Source: Saprospiraceae bacterium (GTDB taxonomy: Bacteria > Bacteroidota > Bacteroidia > Chitinophagales > Saprospiraceae). Taken from it: a stretch of DNA of 64,000 nt. The stretch spans positions 62,001 through 126,000 of the forward strand of contig JANWXM010000005.1 of the NCBI GenBank assembly GCA_025055285.1, read 5' to 3'. Under the pieces are notes generated by a model. The model searched no databases and was not told where the DNA came from. It saw nothing but the letters and a program-made list of their open reading frames with translations. The position numbers and the translations under genes were made by a program. How positions within the stretch are numbered: the first letter of the stretch is position 1; every line of letters starts with the position of its first letter. This document shows, piece by piece, positions 37,796-46,988 of this stretch.

Positions 37796-37811
37796 TGTTC
37801 CACGTGGAACA
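37796..37811. other. parS centromere-like site (perfect)
   Basis: TGTTCCACGTGGAACA is a perfect 16-bp palindrome and matches the conserved bacterial parS core TGTTnCACGTGnAACA at every fixed position. ParB nucleates on such sites and they cluster near oriC. It lies in the 45-bp gap between the OmpA gene and thrC. Confidence 0.85.
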
Positions 37812-37834
37812 TCTCCTGAAAATACTTTCCCTGT

Positions 37835-39148
37835 ATGGAACTCTACAGCACAAATAACCCTCATCTACGCGTAACTTTTCGGGAGGCTGTATTCCAAGGT
37901 CTTCCGCCCGATAATGGTCTCTTTATGCCGGTTTACCTTCCGCGAATGCCTCAAGCATTCATTGAACAACTTTATTGTCTAGACTTTGAGGAAATTGCTT
38001 TCCAACTAACCATGACACTTGTGGGCGACGAGATCCCGGAAAAATCGCTTCGAACCATTCTTCACCAGACCCTAACTTTTCCAGCACCTGTTGTCCAATT
38101 AAACGATAAAACCGGCATTTTGGAGTTGTTCCATGGGCCTTCACTGGCTTTTAAAGACTTTGGCGCTCGCTTTATGGCACAGGTCATGGCCTACTTCCAA
38201 CAAGACGCTTCTGATGAACTGATCATTCTCGTGGCTACTTCCGGTGATACAGGAGGGGCCGTAGCAGCTGGCTTCTATCAAACACCGGGCATTCGCGTCG
38301 TTATCCTTTATCCCTCTGGAAAGGTCAGCCCGCTTCAAGAAAAACAGCTCACTGCACTTGAACACAACATAACTGCCGTTGAAATAGAAGGAACCTTCGA
38401 CGATTGCCAAGCTCTCGTTAAAAAAGCTTTTTTAGACAAACAACTGCGGCAAAAACTGCGATTGAGCTCGGCCAACAGTATCAACATTGCTCGTCTACTG
38501 CCTCAAATCTTCTACTACTGGGAGGCATACAAGCAGGTTCAGCACCTCAAACAACCTATTGTTTTTTCCGTTCCCTCCGGAAATTTTGGCAACCTGACTG
38601 CAGGGCTCATTGCTCAACAAATGGGATTGCCCGCTCATCATTTCATTGCTGCTACAAACGTCAACGACACCGTGCCCGTATACTTAAAATGCGGACATTT
38701 CGAACCTAAACCCTCCGTTCGAACAATCTCGAACGCTATGGACGTTGGCAATCCCTCCAACTTCGCTCGAATGCTTCGGTTATATGGTTCCACGTGGAAC
38801 ATTATGCGTTCCTATGTCTCTGGGTTTGCCTTTACAGATGCGCAAACACGAGCCTGTATGAAAGAGACATTCGAGAAATATCAATATATGCTCGACCCAC
38901 ACACTGCTATAGGTTACTTAGGCTGGAAAACTTATCAGGAACAAACCTCTTCTTCCGCCTTTGGCATCGTGTTGGGTACAGCACACCCCGCTAAATTTCA
39001 ACAAACGGTAGAGGAGATTCTCCAATGCCCTATCCCTCTGCCTCCAGCACTTAAACAGTTGCTCGACCGCCCTAAACACGCCATCCAAATGCCAGCAAAC
39101 TACTCGACATTCCGTAAATGGCTGCTCGACTTTGGAGAAAAAAGGTAA
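37835..39148 (+). CDS. thrC: Threonine synthase
   Basis: Converts O-phosphohomoserine to threonine. 437 residues, PLP type II fold; the Schiff-base Lys107 lies in G-P-S-L-A-F-K-D-F, and the phosphate-cup and serine-threonine signatures S-G-D-T-G-G and S-G-N-F-G-N-L follow. A second parS-like palindrome (38786-38801) is embedded in the coding sequence. The plus strand here is strongly C-rich even though it is the coding strand, consistent with transcription against the replication fork. Confidence 0.95.
   Translation: MELYSTNNPHLRVTFREAVFQGLPPDNGLFMPVYLPRMPQAFIEQLYCLDFEEIAFQLTMTLVGDEIPEKSLRTILHQTLTFPAPVVQLNDKTGILELFHGPSLAFKDFGARFMAQVMAYFQQDASDELIILVATSGDTGGAVAAGFYQTPGIRVVILYPSGKVSPLQEKQLTALEHNITAVEIEGTFDDCQALVKKAFLDKQLRQKLRLSSANSINIARLLPQIFYYWEAYKQVQHLKQPIVFSVPSGNFGNLTAGLIAQQMGLPAHHFIAATNVNDTVPVYLKCGHFEPKPSVRTISNAMDVGNPSNFARMLRLYGSTWNIMRSYVSGFAFTDAQTRACMKETFEKYQYMLDPHTAIGYLGWKTYQEQTSSSAFGIVLGTAHPAKFQQTVEEILQCPIPLPPALKQLLDRPKHAIQMPANYSTFRKWLLDFGEKR
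38786..38801. other. Second parS site inside thrC
   Basis: GGTTCCACGTGGAACA differs from the site at 37796 only in its first base (15/16) and keeps the full inner palindrome GTTCCACGTGGAAC. It lies 990 bp from the first and is fully inside thrC. Reuse of the same variant half sites makes chance unlikely. Confidence 0.75.
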
Positions 39149-39166
39149 CTCTTCCTCCTCATAAGG

Positions 39167-39955
39167 CTACCTTATCGCAGAGACCGTTGACATCGCAGTG
39201 ACTTCTCGTAAAAAAACGGCCAAGATGTCATTAAACTCTTCAGGTCGCTCCATCATGGGCGCATGACCACACTTATCTAAGAAATACAGACGAGAATTCT
39301 TTATCAATTCATGAAACTTCTCTGCGACAAATGGCGGCGTCACAGCATCCTGTTTTCCCCACACCAATAGCGTTGGCGCCTCAATGCGATGCAATTTGTC
39401 GGCCAGATTATGGCGAACCGCCGATTTAGCTGTCATTACTATCCGCAAGCCCTTCGCTCGATCGTTCACAATGCCGAATACCTCATCCACTAATTCCTTT
39501 GTAGCTACAGCAGGGTCGTAAAAAGTGTCGGCCGTCTTTTTTCTAATATATTCATAATCACCGCGTTTTGGAAAGGCACTGCCAAAGGCACTTTCAAAGA
39601 GCCCTGAACTACCCGTCAAAGTAATGGAGGCAACGCGTTCCGGATGTTCCAACGCGTACAACAAAGCAATATGCCCACCTAGGGAATTGCCTAATAAGTG
39701 AACTTTCTGAAATCCCTTGTATTCTACAAAACGCGTCACAAAGTCAACCAATCCCTTCACCGAAACCTCTAAGATGGGCATATCATATATGGGCAGCATC
39801 GGTATAACGACGCGATACTCCCCTGCGAAGCGCTTAAACAAAGCCTCAAAATTGCTCAGAGCTCCAAAAAGTCCGTGCAACAGCAGCAGGACCTCGCCCT
39901 TTCCATTCGACTCGATGTACTTAAAGCCGTTTTCCTCTTTGATAGGAACGTTCAT
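39167..39955 (-). CDS. Alpha/beta-fold hydrolase
   Basis: 262 residues. Nucleophile elbow G-N-S-L-G-G, acid in W-G-K-Q-D-A-V-T-P-P and histidine in C-G-H-A-P-M-M-E-R complete a triad, with the oxyanion region L-L-H-G-L-F-G. Bacterial members of this branch (MhpC/BioH/haloalkane dehalogenase-like) hydrolyse varied esters. Convergent with thrC with an 18-bp spacer. A -7 element lies about 33 bp upstream of its start. Confidence 0.88.
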   Translation of the reverse strand: MNVPIKEENGFKYIESNGKGEVLLLLHGLFGALSNFEALFKRFAGEYRVVIPMLPIYDMPILEVSVKGLVDFVTRFVEYKGFQKVHLLGNSLGGHIALLYALEHPERVASITLTGSSGLFESAFGSAFPKRGDYEYIRKKTADTFYDPAVATKELVDEVFGIVNDRAKGLRIVMTAKSAVRHNLADKLHRIEAPTLLVWGKQDAVTPPFVAEKFHELIKNSRLYFLDKCGHAPMMERPEEFNDILAVFLREVTAMSTVSAIR

Positions 39956-39987
39956 TGGTAGCGTCTAAACTGAAGAGAACCGCCGAG

Positions 39988-39995
39988 CAAAAATA
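39988..39995 (-). promoter_or_regulatory. Putative sigma-A -7 element
   Basis: Minus-strand TATTTTTG, a match to TAnnTTTG, 33 bp before the start at 39955. The -33 region has TTGG at a short spacing of 16 bp. Confidence 0.4.
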
Positions 39996-40167
39996 AGGTT
40001 AAATTTAGTGGCCAATACACTGTAGCATTTTTCTGGGTGTTAAACCTTATTGTGTTCTCCAAATGCAGCACAGAGATTCCTTTCTACCCACACGTCAGTA
40101 CAGGAGACCTTCTTTCCTCCTCGCAGGCTTTAAAGACAGTAATTAACATTTCCGAAGAAAAACTACG

Positions 40168-41271
40168 TCACGCCAGGCTCACCAGCCTCCGACTCTTCAT
40201 TACAACGTACACGACGAAAATGACAATGCCGAGCAACAAAACAGCCCCCATCTGGTGCAATACGCCAAGCAATACCGGCACACCACCTCGGAAATGAATA
40301 AGCGTGAGAATACCCAGCAATACTTGTCCACATAGAACACCTCCTAAAGCAAGGCTGGCCCATCGAAGAGGAGGCGTCGAGGCCTGCTTCCAGAGCAAAG
40401 CTGCTGCATACAAACCCACGAGAAATAATAGGTAACCTACATTTCGATGAAGAAATTGGATTAGAGCAGGCATAAAAGGATTGGAGTCATAGTGTACAAA
40501 ACTATCCCAATTCCAGTAGGAAACGTCCGCTAAAATAGTAGGCCAATATGTACCATTCATATCAGGCCAAGAAGGAAAAAACAAACCGGCTCGCGTGCCC
40601 GACATGAGAGCTCCCAGAGCAATTTGAAGGAAAAGCACGCCAAGAAGCGCGTAGCTTATGCTGATCCACCGTTTCCTGTAACCCGGATCCGGTTTGACCT
40701 CATAAGTAGAGAGGGTAATCCACAATAAATAGGAAAAAATAACTAAAGCCATACACAGATGCAAGAGAAGGTTGTATGCATTCACCCATGGCCGATGGAT
40801 GAGCCCACTGGCCACCATGATCCAGCCAAAGAAACCCTCCAAAGCCGCCAAAGAAATCACCGCAAGCAGATGCTTAAGCAAATATTTGGGTAATAAACTT
40901 CTCCATAGAAAAATACCAAAGGGAACGACAAAAGCCAAGAACATTAGCCTTGCCCATAATCGGTGAAAGTACTCCCAGAAGTAGATAAACTTAAACTCCG
41001 ATAAACTCATGCCCCGGTTTATCTTAGCGTACTGTGGCGTAGCCTTATAAAGGTCGAATGCTTTTTTCCAAGCTTGTTCACTCAAAGGAGGCAGAGTGCC
41101 TGTAATAACTTCCCATCGCGTTATGCTCAGACCACTCCCTGTAAGGCGTGTTACGCCACCGATGACTACCTGCAGAAAAAGCATAACTACTCCGACCCAT
41201 AGCCATAGCCGTATGGCACGAGCTACTCTTGGATTATCCTTTTGGACGCTTGGCATAGCAAGATATCCCAT
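40168..41271 (-). CDS. ctaA: Heme A synthase (COX15/CtaA)
   Basis: Oxidises heme O to heme A for cytochrome c oxidases. 367 residues from the ATG at 41271 (the frame also opens at a TTG at 41319). Two homologous four-helix halves; helix 1 starts V-V-I-G-G-V-T-R-L-T-G-S-G-L-S and is followed by the E-Y-F-H-R motif; later H-R-P and F-L-H-R carry the axial histidines. Nearest gene to the candidate origin on its left. No cytochrome-oxidase genes in the window. Confidence 0.93.
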   Translation of the reverse strand: MGYLAMPSVQKDNPRVARAIRLWLWVGVVMLFLQVVIGGVTRLTGSGLSITRWEVITGTLPPLSEQAWKKAFDLYKATPQYAKINRGMSLSEFKFIYFWEYFHRLWARLMFLAFVVPFGIFLWRSLLPKYLLKHLLAVISLAALEGFFGWIMVASGLIHRPWVNAYNLLLHLCMALVIFSYLLWITLSTYEVKPDPGYRKRWISISYALLGVLFLQIALGALMSGTRAGLFFPSWPDMNGTYWPTILADVSYWNWDSFVHYDSNPFMPALIQFLHRNVGYLLFLVGLYAAALLWKQASTPPLRWASLALGGVLCGQVLLGILTLIHFRGGVPVLLGVLHQMGAVLLLGIVIFVVYVVMKSRRLVSLA

Positions 41272-41730
41272 AGATGTGAAAACCTCGTTGTTTATTGTCT
41301 TCTCCTTCTTTAAACACAAAACTCAACGGAAGGATGCAGCAGTTTTTTTTCAACGCTTCGGTTTATTTTGATAAACACTTTTTTTATTTTAGATCTTTTC
41401 ATTTTTATTTCATCATGCATGTGTATTTGTGAGTTTCTTCACAGCAAACGGAAGTTAATTCAACTGTAGCAAATTCCGCTGTTTTTTACACATACTCGCG
41501 AGTTAATACTAGCTTAACATGTAATTGTTTGCACATATATCCACAGCAGTGTTCAAAAAAGGCCAAAAGGAGGTGTTGGACTTTTTTCGCAGTTTGGGAA
41601 TGTGGAAACGTAGAATCAAAAAGAGCATAAAACTTGAAAGGCGTGGGAAAAGGCCTTCAGAAAAGGGACAACTTGTGACCAGTTGTGAAAAAACTGACCG
41701 AAATGCTGCTACTTTTCAACGAGAGAGACA
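41272..41730. other. Candidate replication origin (oriC)
   Basis: 459-bp gene-free, AT-rich gap. Plus-strand base skew flips here. By hand count, 38941-39120 has 61 C and 29 G, and 41101-41160 has 20 C and 11 G; to the right, 41881-41940 has 19 G and 10 C, and 43201-43260 has 24 G and 11 C. That is the sign expected at an origin. A T-rich stretch lies at about 41343-41413 (possible unwinding element). ATATCCACA at 41537-41545 matches the DnaA box TTATCCACA in 8 of 9 bases; weaker 7/9 matches include 41601-41609. A 10-bp palindrome ACTCGCGAGT sits at 41494-41503. Two parS sites lie 2.5-4 kb to the left. Confidence 0.55.
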
Positions 41731-43890
41731 TTAAACAAACAAGTTATAAACACCCCAGGCTGACAGGTAAGCGAGTAGTGCCATGAATATAAATTGAAGG
41801 AGCGGCCATTTCCAGGATCCTGTTTCGCGTCGCACAACAGCTAGTGTACTCATGCACTGCAAGGCAAAGGCATAAAATACCAGGAGCGAGAGAGCAGTGG
41901 CTAAGGTGTATACGGGTTGACCTGTATCTGCAAATTTTTCTTCTCTCATACGCTGGCGAAGGGTGGCTTTGGCTTCATTCTCGGCAGGATCGCTGATGTC
42001 TCTCTCAGCACTACCTAACTGATATAGAATGGCCAAAGTGCCAGTAAACACTTCGCGCGCAGCAAAAGAAGTGAAGATGGCTATGCTAATTTTCCAGTCG
42101 TATCCTAACGGACGCATAAACGGTTCGAAGGCTTTACCAAGATGGCCGGCATAGGAAGCCTCCAATTTTTGGGCAGCTACTAGATCCTCTGTTTGAGCAG
42201 GTGTTAGTCCCCGCGCTGAGGCCATTGCGCGAACTCTCGTTTCAGTTTCCTTCAGACTAGAGCCAGGGCCAAAACTTGCCAAAGCCCACAGAATAACAGA
42301 CACGACTAGGATAACGCGTCCGGCTTCCCAAATGAAAGCGAAAATTTTTTCCCACACCGTCAGCCAAAGGTTTCGCCAATGAGGCATGCGATAGACAGGT
42401 AATTCCAGAGCCAAATAAGATGACTCGCGAGTATGTAAAACTTTTTTGAGGAAGTAACCCGTGCCTAACGCCGCAATTACACCTAAAATATACATACAGG
42501 TAAAGGCCAGACTTTGCAAGGAGAATATTCCTAATACTCTTTGGTCTGGTACAACTAAGCCGATGAGGACAATGTACACGGGAATGCGAGCACTGCAGGT
42601 GATGAAAGGTGTAACGAGAATCGTAATTAAACGCTCTTTCCAGTTGCCAATGGTTCGGCAGCTCATAATTGCTGGAACAGCACAAGCGCCGCCACTGATT
42701 AAAGATACAATGCTTCGGCCATTCATGCCAAATTGTCGCATGAACTGGTCAAACAGAAATACAACACGGGCCATATAGCCCACCTCTTCCAAGAATGTGA
42801 TTAGGAAAAAGAGGATGGCGATTTGAGGAACGAACATCAAAATGCCTCCTAAACCTGCTAAAACACCATCGGTAAGTAAATCAGTTGTCCAATGCTCGGG
42901 CAAGTAATCTTTTAAAAGGCTACTGAGCTGGCTAAAGGAGGCCTCGATAAAGTCCATCGGTATAGAACTCCACTCGTAGACAGCCTCAAAAATTAAGAGC
43001 ATGACCAGCAAGAATACAAGAGGCCCTATCCATTGGTTGGTCAGTATTGTGTCTAGATGGTCTGTTGTTGTGCTTGGAAAACGGGGCGGATGCTGTACAG
43101 TCTGCCTAACAATAGGCGTAAACTGGTCGTAGCGCGAGAGGGTCTCATCCACTTGGTGTTTTAGGGAGTTGAATTGCTTTTCAGATACAATAGCAGCTAT
43201 CGTTTGGCGAGCCTGTTCTGTCAGGCTTGGAAGCCAGGAGTGGTGGTGGGCTAGCAAAAGTGCTCGATAAGGATCGTCTGCACCGACGTTCAAACGTACG
43301 GCTTCGGAAACACTTTTTTCTCGTTCGTCCAGCGAATAAAAACTAGCTGGTTGCTCCTTTTTTTCTTCCAGTAGCTTTTCAAGTTCTGATAAGAGTTTGG
43401 AAATGTTTTCTCCTGTTCTACTGCTAATTAAGACGACAGGTATGCCAAGTTTTTCCGATAACTTGGTCGTATTAACTTTCAGGCCGATGTCTTTGGCCGC
43501 ATCAGCCATGTTAAGCGCCATCAGGAGCGGGAGGTGCAAATCCAGCAGTTGAGTCAGGAGCAGCAAATGTTTCTCTAGATGAGTAACATCCGCTACATAA
43601 ATGACAGCGTCGGGATAATGTGGATCAGCAGGATTGGTAAGAAGTGCCGTCACAATTTTTTCATCTGTAGCTGTAGGATAAAGGCTGTAAGCGCCGGGTA
43701 GGTCGATTAGTTCCACCTCTCTTCCGCTCGGAAGGGAGAAGCGCCCTCTTTTTATGTCGACTGTAATTCCCGGAAAATTGCCTGTTTTTTGCCTAAGCCC
43801 AGTGAGCAGATTAAAGAGTGTGGATTTTCCGCTGTTTGGGTTTCCTATGAGGGCTATCGTACGTGCTTGCTTCGCCACTGCCGCGCTCAT
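41731..43890 (-). CDS. feoB: Ferrous iron transporter FeoB
   Basis: 719 residues. N-terminal G domain with P-loop G-N-P-N-S-G-K-S-T (16-24), switch Thr in F-P-G-I-T-V, D-L-P-G-A-Y-S-L and N-M-A-D (NKxD-like), then the Feo transmembrane core with G-x-x-C-x-V-P-A-I motifs (G-A-C-A-V-P-A-I; C-S-A-R-I-P) that form the gate. Imports Fe(II). ATG 43890 overlaps the feoA stop by 4 bp (ATGA), so the two are co-translated. The frame runs on to 43983, inside feoA; that extension is not real. Confidence 0.95.
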   Translation of the reverse strand: MSAAVAKQARTIALIGNPNSGKSTLFNLLTGLRQKTGNFPGITVDIKRGRFSLPSGREVELIDLPGAYSLYPTATDEKIVTALLTNPADPHYPDAVIYVADVTHLEKHLLLLTQLLDLHLPLLMALNMADAAKDIGLKVNTTKLSEKLGIPVVLISSRTGENISKLLSELEKLLEEKKEQPASFYSLDEREKSVSEAVRLNVGADDPYRALLLAHHHSWLPSLTEQARQTIAAIVSEKQFNSLKHQVDETLSRYDQFTPIVRQTVQHPPRFPSTTTDHLDTILTNQWIGPLVFLLVMLLIFEAVYEWSSIPMDFIEASFSQLSSLLKDYLPEHWTTDLLTDGVLAGLGGILMFVPQIAILFFLITFLEEVGYMARVVFLFDQFMRQFGMNGRSIVSLISGGACAVPAIMSCRTIGNWKERLITILVTPFITCSARIPVYIVLIGLVVPDQRVLGIFSLQSLAFTCMYILGVIAALGTGYFLKKVLHTRESSYLALELPVYRMPHWRNLWLTVWEKIFAFIWEAGRVILVVSVILWALASFGPGSSLKETETRVRAMASARGLTPAQTEDLVAAQKLEASYAGHLGKAFEPFMRPLGYDWKISIAIFTSFAAREVFTGTLAILYQLGSAERDISDPAENEAKATLRQRMREEKFADTGQPVYTLATALSLLVFYAFALQCMSTLAVVRRETGSWKWPLLQFIFMALLAYLSAWGVYNLFV

Positions 43891-44129
43891 GCCTCTACTA
43901 ATATGCTTTGTGCTTCTTCTCGGCGGAGGGCGAGGCGAATGCCGTCTGCCTTCACGTAGTAGGTATGACCAAAAGGCGTGCAACGCACCATTTCGATGAG
44001 TGAACCCGGCAGAACGCCCATTGCCGTCAGGCGACTAGCCAGAACAGGGTCTTCTATTCGCAAAGTTCGCGCGCACTCACGGGACTTCAAGTTCTCGACG
44101 GTCCGGTATCTTCTTACCATCCAATTCAC
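43887..44129 (-). CDS. feoA: Ferrous iron transport protein FeoA
   Basis: 80-residue SH3-like cytosolic protein that supports FeoB. It has the typical layout: R-L-T-A-M-G-V-L-P-G-S in the middle and the C-terminal Y-V-K-A-D-G-I-R-L-A-L-R-R-E-E-A strand pair. First gene of the feoAB operon; two candidate operator palindromes lie just upstream. Confidence 0.92.
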   Translation of the reverse strand: MNWMVRRYRTVENLKSRECARTLRIEDPVLASRLTAMGVLPGSLIEMVRCTPFGHTYYVKADGIRLALRREEAQSILVEA

Positions 44130-44156
44130 GATTTAGACAAAATCCAAACAATGAAA

Positions 44157-44176
44157 GTGAACAAGGTGTTCACCTT
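44157..44176. promoter_or_regulatory. Overlapping inverted repeats upstream of feoA
   Basis: GTGAAC-N5-GTTCAC (44157-44173) overlaps AAGGTG-N2-CACCTT (44163-44176), 28 bp before the feoA start at 44129. Position and AGG/CCT arms suggest an operator for a metal-sensing repressor of DtxR/MntR or Fur type; the regulator is not identified. Confidence 0.4.
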
Positions 44177-44263
44177 TATCTTCCCTTTCTGAGGAAGCTC
44201 AACCAGCCAGCAGAGAAACGACGTGGAAGGAGTTGCAACTCATCTCTCCAGTCATTTTTAGCA

Positions 44264-44277
44264 CTGATAATTATCAG
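44264..44277. promoter_or_regulatory. Palindrome CTGATAATTATCAG (Fur-box-like core)
   Basis: A perfect 14-bp palindrome containing GATAAT/ATTATC, the half-site of Fur boxes, between trhO and feoA, 135 bp upstream of the feoA start. It could be a regulatory site for feoAB or part of a trhO terminator. Confidence 0.4.
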
Positions 44278-44286
44278 CGCCGCTGT

Positions 44287-45339
44287 TCAGCGAGTATCAT
44301 TAAGTAAAGGCGTTTCTGGACTAGGACGAAAATGGGCGTTCGGGTATCGCTGGCCATTGAATTTTTGCATTCGAGCTCGGCGACGCTGTTCTTCAACAGG
44401 AAGGCAGATAAACTCCTTACATTCTATAGAGCAACAAGCCTGATACTTTTGCCGACAACAGGAGCACTGAATGAAGAGCAGGTGACAAAAGTTGTTGGCA
44501 CAATTAGTATGGGTATCGCACGGAGCGCCGCACTGGTGGCAATGAGCAATGATGTCCGGACTAATGCGCTCGCCAAGGCGCTCGTCAAAGACGAAATTTT
44601 TACCTATAAATTTATTAGGTAAGTTTTTAGCTCTGACTTGGCGGGTGTATTCGATGATGCCACCTTCCAGTTGGAAGACGTTTTTGAATCCGTGGTGTTT
44701 TAGGTATGCGCTAGCTTTTTCGCATCGGATACCTCCAGTACAGTACAGGACAATGTTGCGGTCTTTTTTATCTTCGAGAAGGGATTTTACGTAAGGAAGT
44801 TCTTCGCGAAAGGTATCTACGGGAGGCAAGATGGCGCCTTTAAAATGACCGACTTCGCTTTCGTAATGGTTTCTCATGTCTACGAGGATGGTATTTGGGT
44901 CATCCGTCAAGGCATTAAAGGCCTCAGCATCTAGATATGTTCCACTATTTGATGGGTCAAATGTTGGGTCGTCAATGCCGTCCGCTACGATTTTGGGGCG
45001 CACCTTTATTGTCAAAGTGAAGAAGGACTTTCCATCGTCTTCCACGGCGATATTGAGTCGTAGGTTGCGTAGAAAGGAAATACTTTCTAAAGCGGCTTGA
45101 AAGTCCGGCATTCGGCGAGCAGGCACGGATACTTGGGCATTAATTCCTTCGTGTGCCACGTAGATACGACCCAACACACCAATTTCATCAAGAAGGCCGT
45201 AGAGGTGGTTGCGAAAGAAGGCCGGGTTAGCAATGGGTGTGTATCGATAGAAAGAAAGTGTAGTTCTTTTTTCAGCACTAGATATGAGTCTTTTGCGAAG
45301 TTCTTGTCGATTGATTCGGTTGTAGAGAAAAGTAGCCAT
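44287..45339 (-). CDS. trhO: tRNA uridine(34) hydroxylase (rhodanese family)
   Basis: 350 residues. N-terminal acylphosphatase-like domain (25-115), central rhodanese domain with active-site Cys200 in [10 protein letters not shown], then a C-terminal Cys-rich region with C-x2-C and C-C pairs for metal (H-C-H-Q-C-G-A-P-C and C-S-C-C-R). Makes 5-hydroxyuridine at the tRNA wobble position from prephenate-derived chemistry (TrhO/YceA family). Confidence 0.93.
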   Translation of the reverse strand: MATFLYNRINRQELRKRLISSAEKRTTLSFYRYTPIANPAFFRNHLYGLLDEIGVLGRIYVAHEGINAQVSVPARRMPDFQAALESISFLRNLRLNIAVEDDGKSFFTLTIKVRPKIVADGIDDPTFDPSNSGTYLDAEAFNALTDDPNTILVDMRNHYESEVGHFKGAILPPVDTFREELPYVKSLLEDKKDRNIVLYCTGGIRCEKASAYLKHHGFKNVFQLEGGIIEYTRQVRAKNLPNKFIGKNFVFDERLGERISPDIIAHCHQCGAPCDTHTNCANNFCHLLFIQCSCCRQKYQACCSIECKEFICLPVEEQRRRARMQKFNGQRYPNAHFRPSPETPLLNDTR

Positions 45340-45360
45340 AGGCGTTAGGTGAGATTGAAA

Positions 45361-46509
45361 TTAGACTTTGACTTTAGAAAGGCGCTCGCTAGCCTGCTCG
45401 AGGAGGTCATCTGTCTTAGCGAAGCAGAAGCGAATAATTTTGTCGTCTTGTTTGTGCGAGAAAAAAGATGAGACAGGTATAGCAGCTACGCCATATTCTA
45501 CGGTCAAGCGTTTGCAAAAGTCTAGGTCGGGTTCATCGCTAATGGCGGAATAATCGTATAGCTGGAAATAGGTTCCTTTACATGGAATAGGTTTAAAGCG
45601 AGTATATGCCATAGCTTGTTGAAAGCGGTCGCGCTTTTGTTGGTAAAACTCGGCGAGTCCTGCATACTCTGAGGGATCGGCCATAAAATCGGCGAGGGCC
45701 GCTTGTATGGGATGATTGGCGGAAAACACATTAAACTGATGCACCTTGCGGAATTCCCGCATCAATTCGGGGGGAGCAATACAATAACCTGTTTTCCAGC
45801 CCGTGTTGTGATATGTTTTTCCGAATGAATAGACACACAGGCTGCGTTCGTAGAGGTCATCGTACCGCAGCACTGAGGCATGTTGTTCGCCGTCGAAGAT
45901 GATGTGCTCATATACTTCATCGCTCATTACGAGGATATCCGTGTCTTTAAGTATACGGCTTAGGGACAACATATCCTCTTCGCGCAGAAGTGTGCCAGTG
46001 GGATTGTTTGGCGTATTGATACAAATCATGCGCGTGCGTTGAGTAATCCGGCGCTTCAAGGCTTCCCAGTCGATGCGGTAAGTAGGTGCACTGAGGGCGA
46101 AGGGAACAGCCACGCCGCCCACTGTTTCCACAGAAGGCCGATACGAATCGTAACATGGTTCAATCAGAATAACTTCGTCACCTGGGTGTACAAAGGCAGC
46201 TATGACGCAAAAGATGGCTTGCGTGCCTCCAGCAGTAATGGTTATCTCGGTTTCTGGGTCGAGTGCGCGGCCATAGAGCCGTTCCATTTTCTCGGCAATC
46301 CGCTCGCGCAGCCGCAACAACCCCGGCATGGGCGAGTATTGATTAGCGCCGCGCCGCATATGCTCAAAAACTAACCGCTGGAGCCGCTCGGAAGGATCGA
46401 AGTTTGGAAATCCTTGAGACAAGTTTATGGCTCCATGTGCTTGGGCTAGGCCCGACATTACAGTGAAGATGGTGGTGCCAACCTGGGGTAATTTGGACGT
46501 GACGTGCAT
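45361..46509 (-). CDS. PLP aminotransferase (methionine/kynurenine type)
   Basis: 382 residues, fold-type I aminotransferase. Schiff-base Lys231 in S-F-G-K-T-Y-H-N-T-G-W-K, substrate signature N-T-P-N-N-P-T-G-T and the N-terminal N-L-S-Q-G-F-P-N-F of the YbdL/kynurenine-aminotransferase group. Best read as a methionine aminotransferase of the YbdL type; activity on kynurenine or other amino acids remains possible. A tight 21-bp gap separates it from trhO. Confidence 0.9.
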   Translation of the reverse strand: MHVTSKLPQVGTTIFTVMSGLAQAHGAINLSQGFPNFDPSERLQRLVFEHMRRGANQYSPMPGLLRLRERIAEKMERLYGRALDPETEITITAGGTQAIFCVIAAFVHPGDEVILIEPCYDSYRPSVETVGGVAVPFALSAPTYRIDWEALKRRITQRTRMICINTPNNPTGTLLREEDMLSLSRILKDTDILVMSDEVYEHIIFDGEQHASVLRYDDLYERSLCVYSFGKTYHNTGWKTGYCIAPPELMREFRKVHQFNVFSANHPIQAALADFMADPSEYAGLAEFYQQKRDRFQQAMAYTRFKPIPCKGTYFQLYDYSAISDEPDLDFCKRLTVEYGVAAIPVSSFFSHKQDDKIIRFCFAKTDDLLEQASERLSKVKV

Positions 46510-46630
46510 AAAATTTTTCTGAAAAATGATTTGAGTAGGCTAAGGTTGCATGGTTGAAACCCAAACTATTTTAGCCAAACTGGGCTTGTGTAGCTAAAAC
46601 TTCCGATTTTTGGCCCTGTGTATTCACTGC

Positions 46631-46942
46631 ATGCCCATGCGGAAATTAGTATTACACGCGACAAAGGTAAAATGCCTCGCTGTTTGGGCAAAAGTTGCTG
46701 GAGGGATCCTCGCGGGAGTCACATACTCTCTTAGCGGTTGTACCGATGTGCATACACCCTTAGACCCTAAAGTCCGTCATCGAATAGACTCGACCTATTT
46801 GGTTCGACTCCAAAAAGTTCGGGAAGAGCTGGATAGTCTCTGCGCTCAAGAGCGCCTTCGAAGATTGCCGGAGCTTATGGACTCTATTCGCCGCCGGCGC
46901 TTGCGCGAGATAGAGCAAAAGTTGCGACCGCTTCCGCAATAG
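46631..46942 (+). CDS. Short lipoprotein, unknown
   Basis: 103 residues from the ATG at 46631. A positively charged N-terminus and a hydrophobic stretch end in S-L-S-G-C (Cys37), a possible lipobox; the rest is a basic helix with Arg-rich R-R-R-R-L-R-E and a coiled-coil-like pattern. Another Met two codons later is an alternative start. No family recognised. Confidence 0.5.
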   Translation: MPMRKLVLHATKVKCLAVWAKVAGGILAGVTYSLSGCTDVHTPLDPKVRHRIDSTYLVRLQKVREELDSLCAQERLRRLPELMDSIRRRRLREIEQKLRPLPQ

Positions 46943-46988
46943 ATAGACTACTTTTTACTTCAAACTGCTCATCAAACTGTTCTGTGTT

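Noticed and set aside
41525-41734. 69-residue frame (TTG start) in the candidate origin gap
   Set aside because: Weak start, very basic composition with no family; it overlaps the DnaA-box-like sequences and the AT-rich segment, so it is read as non-coding.
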